DNA of 18,488 bases from Syntrophaceae bacterium UBA6109 (GTDB lineage Bacteria > Desulfobacterota > Syntrophia > Syntrophales > UBA6109): the NCBI GenBank assembly GCA_002428445.1, contig DIWJ01000075.1:1-18488 (forward strand), read 5' to 3'. The translations under genes were made by a program, and so were the position numbers. Below are positions 1 to 6,045 of the stretch, piece after piece. Numbering within the stretch: position 1 is the first letter of the stretch; each line of letters starts with the position of its first letter. The notes beneath the pieces were generated by a model. That model searched no databases. It saw nothing but the letters and a program-made list of their open reading frames with translations, and was not told the origin of the DNA.

Positions 1-413
1 AACAACGCTACTTTATCTCACACTTGATCCAATGAAATACACTGACTATCTTTTTTCTTCTATTTCGGTGTTAAAGCGGTGCTGATGAATCCGACACTCA
101 CCCAAAGTGTGTACCACATTTAGAGGTAAAGTCCCGGCATCATTATGCTTCGCTTTTGATTGTTTCCGACTGAAATGCTGTATAGGCATGCATCATTAGA
201 AAAACAACGGTTCAGGAAGTTCTGGTTACGGCGCTCTTGGCGGAAAATCATGATGAAAACATGCACGTTTCACCCCGTTATCATTGATCCGACCGATCAG
301 CCAATGTGCGGATCAGTATTTGTAACCTTGAAATGCAGCAATAATCTTCAAACTGTCAAGCACAGAAAGGAGTGTTCAAAAAAAATCCTGATTGGTGAAA
401 TGGCAGAAACTGG
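1..413. other. AT-richer stretch without a recognisable gene
   Basis: This stretch is clearly AT-richer than the rest of the window (about one third GC in the first 60 bases). The only open frame of any length, 160-417 on the + strand, needs a TTG start, has no ribosome site and gives an 85-residue peptide I do not recognise. Upstream of it the same frame is broken by stops. Small inverted repeats are present (ACACT/AGTGT at 94-98 and 106-110; TGATCCG/CGGATCA at 285-291 and 309-315), but neither is followed by a T-run. It could be decayed mobile DNA, the end of a transferred segment or simply a long leader region. I cannot assign it. Confidence 0.5.
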
Positions 414-442
414 TTGACAACCGGCGACTCTCTTCGTATCTT
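414..442 (+). promoter_or_regulatory. Sigma70-type promoter of the dehydrogenase-MFS operon
   Basis: A perfect -35 box TTGACA (414-419) is followed, after exactly 17 bp, by TATCTT (437-442), which matches four of six consensus -10 bases. The start site would fall near 449, giving a leader of about 39 nt. A strong ribosome site AAGGAGGA (477-484) lies three bases before the ATG at 488. Box identity, spacing and position agree, so this is the best-supported promoter in the window. Confidence 0.65.
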
Positions 443-487
443 GCTTTTTTGCAAAAGAATTTCCCATCCATTCCATAAGGAGGAGAT

Positions 488-1558
488 ATGTCGTACAAAA
501 TCGCTGTCATCGGCGGGGACGGCACTGGCCCCGAAGTCATCCGCGAGGGGATCAAGGTCCTCGGCGCAGTTTCGCAGAAATTCGGCCTGTCTTTCGATTT
601 CCATTATTACGATTTCGGAGGCGAGCGCTACAAGAAGACCGGCAAGATCATCGAAAAGGAAGAGATCGATGAGTTGCGGCAGTTTGACGCGATCTATCTG
701 GGCGCCATCGGCCATCCCGATGTCAAACCCGGCATTCTCGAAAAGGGGCTCCTCCTCCGCATCCGCTTCGAACTGGATCAATACATCAATCTCCGCCCCG
801 TGAAGCTCTATCCGGGCGTCCAGACCCCCGTCAAGGACAAGGGACCCGAGGAGATCGATTTCGTCGTCGTGCGGGAGAACAGCGGCGGCATCTATACCGG
901 CCACGGCGGAGCCTCCAAGATCGGCACGCCGAACGAGTTGGCGAGCCAGGAGATGATCTACGACCGCTTCACCGTCGACCGCTGTCTGAAATACACCTTC
1001 GAGCTGAAACGAAGGCGCAACAAGGGCAATCCGAAGTACGCCGCAAAGGCCATGCATCTCGTTCACAAGACCAACGTCCTGACCTACTGCGCCGACCTCT
1101 GGTTTCGTGCCTTCCACGAGATGGGCGCCAAGGATTACCCGGAGATCAAGAGGGATTACGCCCATGTCGATGCGACCACGATGTGGTTCGTGAAAAACCC
1201 CGAATGGTTCGACGTGATTGTGACGGAAAACCTCTTCGGCGACATCATCACCGATCTGGGCGCCATGATCCAGGGCGGCATGGGCATCGCGGCCGGCGGC
1301 AACATCAACCCCGAAGGGGTCTCGATGTTCGAACCGATCGGCGGCTCCGCGCCGAAGTACACGGGCAAGAACATCATCAACCCGCTCGCGGCCATCGAAG
1401 CGGGGCGCATGATGATCGAAGAACTGGGCGAGGCAAAGGCGGGAGCGGCGATCCAGCAGGCCGTCTCCTATGCCTGCACGAAGATGAAGGATCAGTCCGC
1501 CGGCAAGATGGGCTACTCCACGACGGAATTGGGAGACCTTGTCGCAAGCCGGATCTGA
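488..1558 (+). CDS. leuB: 3-isopropylmalate dehydrogenase family enzyme (LeuB-like)
   Basis: Member of the isocitrate/isopropylmalate dehydrogenase family: NAD(P)+- and metal-dependent oxidative decarboxylation of a 2-hydroxy acid in the cytoplasm, most likely 3-isopropylmalate in leucine synthesis. The 356 residues are full length. Visible family marks are the N-terminal GGDGTGPEV, the arginine-rich substrate segment ending in DQYINLRP, the tyrosine in RENSGGIYTG, the catalytic lysine in HKTNVLT, the metal-binding aspartates in GDIITDLGAMIQGG, and the cofactor loop GGSAPKYTGKNIINP. The ATG at 488 is fixed by a strong ribosome site. Insertion-like basic residues (KRRRNKGNPKYAAKAM) precede the lysine motif. 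No leuA, leuC or leuD lies nearby, and an MFS transporter follows after 5 bp, so a tartrate or malate dehydrogenase role (TtuC/DmlA type) is possible. The family is certain; the exact substrate is inference. Confidence 0.85.
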   Translation: MSYKIAVIGGDGTGPEVIREGIKVLGAVSQKFGLSFDFHYYDFGGERYKKTGKIIEKEEIDELRQFDAIYLGAIGHPDVKPGILEKGLLLRIRFELDQYINLRPVKLYPGVQTPVKDKGPEEIDFVVVRENSGGIYTGHGGASKIGTPNELASQEMIYDRFTVDRCLKYTFELKRRRNKGNPKYAAKAMHLVHKTNVLTYCADLWFRAFHEMGAKDYPEIKRDYAHVDATTMWFVKNPEWFDVIVTENLFGDIITDLGAMIQGGMGIAAGGNINPEGVSMFEPIGGSAPKYTGKNIINPLAAIEAGRMMIEELGEAKAGAAIQQAVSYACTKMKDQSAGKMGYSTTELGDLVASRI

Positions 1559-1563
1559 GGCTC

Positions 1564-2808
1564 ATGCTCCCCTCCGACACGAAATTGCCGGCGGCGGCTC
1601 TGCGGGTTTTTCTCCCCTTCGCCGCCGGCTATTTTCTCTCCTATCTCCTGCGGGTCGTCAATGCCGTCATCGCCCCCGATCTCGTTTCCGAAATGCACCT
1701 CGGCCCTTCGGCGCTCGGCCTGCTGACGGCCGCCTATTTCATCAGCTTCGCCGCCTTCCAGCTCCCCCTCGGAATCCTTCTGGACCGTTTCGGTCCCCGG
1801 AGGGTCGAGGCGGGCCTGCTGGTCTTCGCGGGCGCAGGCGCCCTTCTCTTTGCCGGCGCCGAGACGCTCGCCGTGCTCGTCCTGGCGCGGGCTCTTATCG
1901 GCCTCGGCGTCTGCGCCTGCCTGATGGCTGCGTTCAAGGCCTTCGTCCTGTGGTTCCCCACGCAGCATTTGCCGATGATCAACGGATTCCAGATGGCTGC
2001 CGGCGGGCTCGGGGCACTGACCGCTACGGCGCCCGTGGAAGCGGCCATGGGCTTTGTCGGATGGAGAGGCGTCTTTCTGATCCTCGGCATCCTCTCGCTG
2101 GCCGTTGCGGCGGCGATATTCTGCATCGTACCGGAAAAAGAGGCACCGCGGCAGGAGGAAGACTTCGCAGCGCAGCTCGGAGGAATCCTGCGCGTATACA
2201 CGAGCGCCGTCTTCTGGAAGATCGCGCCGTGGACGGCGATGTCCCAGGCGACCTTCCTGGCCGTCCAGGGCCTTTGGGTCGGCCCCTGGCTGAGCGATGT
2301 CGCAGGCTATGACCGGACGGAGACAGGCAGGGCGCTCCTGATCGTCGCGGCGATGATGGTGGCCGGCTTCAGCGCTCTGGGCGCCCTGGTGGGTCGGCTG
2401 GGCAGGAGCGGCATCGCGCCGATGCGCAGCGCCGCCGGGTTCATGACCCTGTTCATGATCGTCCAGGCGCTGCTGCTGATTCTGGCGGACCCGTCGTGGG
2501 CCCTCCCCCTGTGGATGCTGTTTGGCTTCTTCGGAACCAGCGGCATCCTCCCGTACGGGGCGCTGAGCCAGCTTTTCCCGGCCGAGCTGACCGGCCGCCT
2601 GAACACGGCGCTGAACCTGATGGTATTCGTAACGGCCTTTTTCGCCCAGTGGGGTATCGGCGTCCTGATCGGATTGTGGCCGGCTGCCGCCGGCGGCGGT
2701 TATTCGGCGGCCGGTTACCGGGCAGGATTCGGAGCGATGCTGGCGCTCCAGTTCCTGGGGCTGTTGTGGTTCGTCGGAAGCGGTTTGAAGAGGGAGGCAA
2801 GGACCTGA
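1564..2808 (+). CDS. MFS transporter, 12 predicted membrane helices
   Basis: Major facilitator superfamily permease of 414 residues, in the inner membrane. The chain is almost continuous hydrophobic helices in two halves, with a polar loop in the middle (around EKEAPRQEEDF). After helix 2 it shows the MFS motif-A-like loop GILLDRFGPRRVE, and GWRGVFLILGIL resembles a conserved helix-5/6 segment. The in-frame ORF extends upstream inside the dehydrogenase gene, but the ATG at 1564, 5 bp after that gene's stop, gives a normal MFS start just before helix 1. There is no obvious separate ribosome site, so translation is probably coupled to the upstream gene. The substrate cannot be read from sequence. 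Pairing with a hydroxyacid dehydrogenase suggests a carboxylate or related anion, which is inference. Confidence 0.85.
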   Translation: MLPSDTKLPAAALRVFLPFAAGYFLSYLLRVVNAVIAPDLVSEMHLGPSALGLLTAAYFISFAAFQLPLGILLDRFGPRRVEAGLLVFAGAGALLFAGAETLAVLVLARALIGLGVCACLMAAFKAFVLWFPTQHLPMINGFQMAAGGLGALTATAPVEAAMGFVGWRGVFLILGILSLAVAAAIFCIVPEKEAPRQEEDFAAQLGGILRVYTSAVFWKIAPWTAMSQATFLAVQGLWVGPWLSDVAGYDRTETGRALLIVAAMMVAGFSALGALVGRLGRSGIAPMRSAAGFMTLFMIVQALLLILADPSWALPLWMLFGFFGTSGILPYGALSQLFPAELTGRLNTALNLMVFVTAFFAQWGIGVLIGLWPAAAGGGYSAAGYRAGFGAMLALQFLGLLWFVGSGLKREART

Positions 2809-2999
2809 TCCGCGAATGCAGGGGAAGGAAATATCTGCGCGATTGAGCCGGCGGCGGCGTCCTGCATCCCGGCGGCCGGCATCGTCGGGGCCTCCAGCGC
2901 GGTGAGCCGCGGCAAGATCTGCACGGCTTTTCTTCTGCCGCGCCGCAACGTCGATCCTGCGGGGCTTCTGCGACAGGCCCCGGCCCGGGTTCCTTCGCT
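2809..2999. other. Gap between convergent genes, nothing recognised
   Basis: This GC-rich spacer of about 190 bp separates the converging MFS and YajG-like genes. Short frames on both strands lack ribosome sites and resemble shadows. I looked for a stem followed by a T-run on either strand and found none that is convincing. Confidence 0.4.
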
Positions 3000-3704
3000 T
3001 TACTTTTTTCCGACCGCAGCTTCCCGGATCTTCGCGCCGATCTCCTTCCCCTCAAAGATCTTCTCGATCGCCTCCGACAGCGCCGCGTTGATCTGCTGTT
3101 CGATTCTTTCCTCCGAAAAGAGGACGTGTTCGAGACTGACGCCGCTGTCGCTCGTGACCGTGTAGAAAATCTTTCCCTTCTGCGCGTCGGCGAAAATCAC
3201 GGTGATCTTGGCTTTCGCAGAGTACTTCTTGACCGTCAGGCTGCCCCGGCAGATCACCTCCAGTTCGTCGATGCTGCCGCCGATCAGGATCGATCCCCAT
3301 TCCCGGCGGATGTTTCCTTCTTTCAGATCCCACACCGGGTTCTCGGGCGAAATCCGGTACCCGGCCCGCGCCAGGAAGTCCTTCAGGGGGGACGTCACTG
3401 CCACGGCCGGCTTTACAAACTTCGGAAGCACGGGAATCCGCGTGCCGTCGGATTTGATCACCCACCCGATGACCATCTTGTCGTCGATCTTGCGCCGGTC
3501 TTCGAAGGCGGCGACCGTTACGGTGATGATCTCGCCCGTTCCCTCGGTCCTGGGCATGACTCGGGACGGCACGTACTTCATGTCGACGCTGTACAGGGCC
3601 GGGGCACAGCCGGCAAGCATCATCAGACACAACGCCAGCACAAATATCTTCGAGAGGGCGCCGATATCCCTTGTTCGTCCTGCGAGAAGCTCCTTGCCCT
3701 TCAT
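3000..3704 (-). CDS. YajG-like outer-envelope lipoprotein
   Basis: Predicted lipoprotein of 234 residues. A lipoprotein signal (hydrophobic segment about 16-32, lipobox LAGC, lipidated C33) is preceded by a long N-terminal region that begins MKGKELLAG. The mature part runs from a beta segment with ITVTVAAFEDRR, through a segment ending in a GYRI turn, to a C-terminal helix (IEQQINAALSEAIEKIF). This order resembles the YajG family (uncharacterised lipoproteins): a DxR element, an L..L(A)xxGY element, a central strand pair, and a final N..L...I helix. Start chosen at 3704 because AAGGAGGAA lies five bases upstream; the frame upstream runs into the repeat element. No function is known for the family; it may bind a partner at the outer membrane. 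The gene is downstream of rfbB but separated by a repeat, so shared transcription is uncertain. Confidence 0.7.
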   Translation of the reverse strand: MKGKELLAGRTRDIGALSKIFVLALCLMMLAGCAPALYSVDMKYVPSRVMPRTEGTGEIITVTVAAFEDRRKIDDKMVIGWVIKSDGTRIPVLPKFVKPAVAVTSPLKDFLARAGYRISPENPVWDLKEGNIRREWGSILIGGSIDELEVICRGSLTVKKYSAKAKITVIFADAQKGKIFYTVTSDSGVSLEHVLFSEERIEQQINAALSEAIEKIFEGKEIGAKIREAAVGKK

Positions 3705-3732
3705 GTTCGTTCCTCCTTTGTTGTTTTTTCTG

Positions 3733-3890
3733 AGGCTGCTCAAAAATGCCCGGATGCAAGGCCCCCGATGCTTCGACAAGCTCAGCATGACATCGCTTGC
3801 CGAGACCTTTCCCTCAGCCCGCCCTGAGCTCGTCGAAGGGTCGGGCGAAGGATGAGGGAAACGCAGCAGACGGGCTTTTTTGAACAGCCT
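3733..3890. repeat. Nested inverted-repeat element (MITE/REP-like)
   Basis: The outer arms are 20 bp: 3733-3752 (AGGCTGCTCAAAAATGCCCG) and 3871-3890, whose reverse complement matches it at 18 of 20 positions. An independent inner inverted repeat, CTTCGACAAGCTCAG (3771-3785) and CTGAGCTCGTCGAAG (3824-3838), matches at 14 of 15. The outer arms resemble a repeat ending in TGTTCAAAAATGCCC that I recognise from deltaproteobacterial genomes. The inner pair resembles the widespread CTTCGACAAGCTCAG repeat. The element fills the gap between the YajG-like gene and rfbB and encodes no protein. Confidence 0.75.
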
Positions 3891-3894
3891 GCCG

Positions 3895-4989
3895 CTATTC
3901 CTCCTCACAGCCATAGTGTTCCCTTATCCACTCCTGGTACGCCCCCGTCCGGATTCGGTCGACCCACTGCCGGTGTTCCAGGTACCATCGCAGCGTCTTG
4001 ACGAGACCCGATTCGAACGATTCGCGCGGAGACCAGTCGAGTTCCTCCGCCAGTTTCGAAAAGTCGATCGCGTAGCGCCGGTCGTGTCCGGGACGGTCGC
4101 GGACGAAGGTGATGAGATCCTGCCGCGGGCGGCCCGACGGCGGCGGCACCATCCCATCGAGGAGGTCGCAGATCATCCGGACGATCACCACATTCTCCAT
4201 CTCCGAGCCACCGCCGATGTTGTACGTCTGCCCCGGCCTTCCCCTCCGCATAATCGTCCAGATCGCCTCGCAATGATCACGGACGTAGAGCCAGTCGCGG
4301 ACGTTCCGCCCGTCTCCATAGACGGGGAGCGATTTGCCTTCCAGGGCGTTGACGATCATGAGAGGAATCAGCTTCTCGGGAAACTGGTAGGGTCCGTAAT
4401 TGTTGGAACAGTTGGAGATCGTCGTCGGCAGCCCGTAGGTCTCATGATAGGCGCGGACCAGGTGATCCGAAGCCGCCTTGGAGGCGGAATAGGGACTGTT
4501 GGGCCTGTAGGGCGTTTCCTCCGTGAATAGTCCCTCCGCTCCCAGGCTGCCGTACACCTCGTCCGTGCTGATGTGATGGAAAATCCGGCACCCCTCCCCG
4601 CGGCCGCGGGCGGCCTCCAGCAGGTTGAAGGTGCCGACGATGTTGGTCGAGATGAAGCACTCCGGCCGGCGGATCGAACGGTCGACGTGCGATTCGGCGG
4701 CAAAATGGCAGACAGAATCGATTTCGTATCGTGCGAAGATTTCCCGCACCGCCTTCTCGTCGCAGATATCCGTCTTCACGAAAGAATAGCATTTTCCGAA
4801 CCGCTCGGCGAAGCCGGCAAGATTTTCCACGTTTCCCGCGTAGGTCAGATCGTCGGCGTTGATGATGCAGCCGCGGAAACCCTCCTCCTCGAGCAGATAG
4901 CGGATGAAGTTGCTGCCGATGAAACCGCAGCCGCCCGTGACGAGCAGATTTTTGATTTCGCCGGTCCTGTCCGGCATGGAACTTCTCAT
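3895..4989 (-). CDS. rfbB: dTDP-glucose 4,6-dehydratase
   Basis: Converts dTDP-glucose to dTDP-4-keto-6-deoxyglucose with bound NAD+, the second step to dTDP-rhamnose and other deoxysugars of surface polysaccharide; cytoplasmic. It is an extended short-chain dehydrogenase of 364 residues, close to the usual length. The NAD-binding motif TGGCGFIG is at 18-25. HFAAESHVDRS and the active-site trio T142-D143-E144 (STDEVYG) follow, then the catalytic Y167 and K171 (YSASK), then SNNYGPYQFPEKLIP and the sugar-nucleotide part GDGRNVRDWLYVRDH. The start at 4989 has GAGG nine bases upstream and leaves a normal N-terminus. An upstream ATG at 5058, overlapping the previous stop as TGATG, would add 23 unusual residues. 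No rfbA, rfbC or rfbD is adjacent. Confidence 0.93.
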   Translation of the reverse strand: MRSSMPDRTGEIKNLLVTGGCGFIGSNFIRYLLEEEGFRGCIINADDLTYAGNVENLAGFAERFGKCYSFVKTDICDEKAVREIFARYEIDSVCHFAAESHVDRSIRRPECFISTNIVGTFNLLEAARGRGEGCRIFHHISTDEVYGSLGAEGLFTEETPYRPNSPYSASKAASDHLVRAYHETYGLPTTISNCSNNYGPYQFPEKLIPLMIVNALEGKSLPVYGDGRNVRDWLYVRDHCEAIWTIMRRGRPGQTYNIGGGSEMENVVIVRMICDLLDGMVPPPSGRPRQDLITFVRDRPGHDRRYAIDFSKLAEELDWSPRESFESGLVKTLRWYLEHRQWVDRIRTGAYQEWIREHYGCEEE

Positions 4990-5057
4990 GAAAATAGACC
5001 TCTTCCTCGATATTCCGCCGCCGGCCTGCGGCCCGCCCGGCGCGGTGAAATCCCGCA

Positions 5058-5921
5058 TCAGGCCGCCGGCGGATCCCCTGCCTGCGTTTCTTCGATGCGG
5101 ATGATCTGGAGGTGCTGCTGAAGTCCCACGGCCCGGAAATGCTCCATCACCATCTCGGCGATGGAAAATCCCTCCTCCCGCGACGGAGGAGGCGCCGTAA
5201 GAACGAGTTTGTTGTTGAAGCGGCGGAAACTGGCGACGACGGCGTCATGGGCAAGCCGGACGATGCCGGCAAGGGCGATACTGCGGGCGTCGAAGACGAG
5301 GCTGTCGGCCAGAAGGATCCTCTTCAGGTAGGGCGGCAGAAGGAATTTGTCCACCACCGCGACCCCCAGCCGGGGATGCGCCGCGTCGATGAACGCATCG
5401 CTGATATCGCTCTCCTCGACCCCTTCCTCGTCTTTGAGATACAGTTTGCGATAGAGCATGATCATGATCCGGCCGATTTCCAGCAGGAGCCCTCCCAGCT
5501 CGACCTTCCGGGCGGCATCCTCGCGCAGGGCGAATTCCTTCGAGAGGAGCTTCCCCATCACCGCCGTTGCAAAACTCCGGGCGAAGACGTTTTCGATCTC
5601 CCGGTCGCCGCGCGCCAGCGCCTGCTGGGCAAGGATGATGATGAAAGCCTTGGTCTGGTCCATGCCCAGGCGGCTGACGGCCTCATAGAAACTGTTGACG
5701 GCGCCGCGCTTCAGGCTGCCGTAATACACGGAAGAGGCAATGCTCAGGAGCCGGAGCAGGATTTCGCTGCTGAGCCTGCCCTTGAGCTCCTCGATCTGGC
5801 TGCTGCTCGCGTCGGCATTGTCCAGAACGGACAGCACCTCGAGATCGAAGCCGAGATTGACCCGGCTGATCATGCGGTCTTCGATCTTCTTGAGAACGAT
5901 GCTCTCGCGGTCTTTCAGCAT
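5058..5921 (-). CDS. HDOD-domain protein
   Basis: Protein of 287 residues with an HDOD domain (a degenerate HD-fold linked to signalling proteins) at roughly residues 30-190. Signs are SSEILLRLLSIASSVYYG (the usual dP.L...lLrlaNSa.y element), YEAVSRLGMDQTKAFI (the eAi..LG.....l element) and ELGGLLLEIGRIMI (the GLLHdiG element without its HD pair). The C-terminal third is all-helical and typical of the family. No second output domain is present. The ATG at 5921 has only a weak GGGGG-type ribosome site; upstream codons in frame look non-coding. The stop overlaps the first possible rfbB ATG as TGATG, suggesting coupled or shared expression. The partner signal is unknown; the domain call is fairly firm. 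Confidence 0.75.
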   Translation of the reverse strand: MLKDRESIVLKKIEDRMISRVNLGFDLEVLSVLDNADASSSQIEELKGRLSSEILLRLLSIASSVYYGSLKRGAVNSFYEAVSRLGMDQTKAFIIILAQQALARGDREIENVFARSFATAVMGKLLSKEFALREDAARKVELGGLLLEIGRIMIMLYRKLYLKDEEGVEESDISDAFIDAAHPRLGVAVVDKFLLPPYLKRILLADSLVFDARSIALAGIVRLAHDAVVASFRRFNNKLVLTAPPPSREEGFSIAEMVMEHFRAVGLQQHLQIIRIEETQAGDPPAA

Positions 5922-5985
5922 GATGCCCCCGATCGTTTCTCCGGCCGCAGGAAGATTCCCGGCAGCAGGTCCGGCCGATGCAGCC

Positions 5986-6014
5986 ACTCTAACAAAATGC
6001 CGGGTGTTCGACAA
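5986..6014 (-). promoter_or_regulatory. Possible promoter of the HDOD-rfbB unit
   Basis: On the - strand TTGTCG (6014-6009) is followed after 17 bp by TAGAGT (5991-5986). Each box matches four of six consensus bases. The start site would be near 5979, about 58 nt before the HDOD ATG. It lies in the 124-bp gap after the CHAT gene. Plausible by spacing only. Confidence 0.35.
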
Positions 6015-6045
6015 GCACGGCTTGCCGCTTCCGGCGCGCCCGCCG

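Noticed and set aside
160..417. 85-residue open frame on the + strand before the dehydrogenase gene
   Set aside because: It needs a TTG start, lacks a ribosome site, has no recognisable motif and runs into the promoter at 414-442.
3734..3889. Transcription terminator between rfbB and the YajG-like gene
   Set aside because: The arms are 118 bp apart and belong to repeat families. There is no short stem followed by a T-run typical of an intrinsic terminator.
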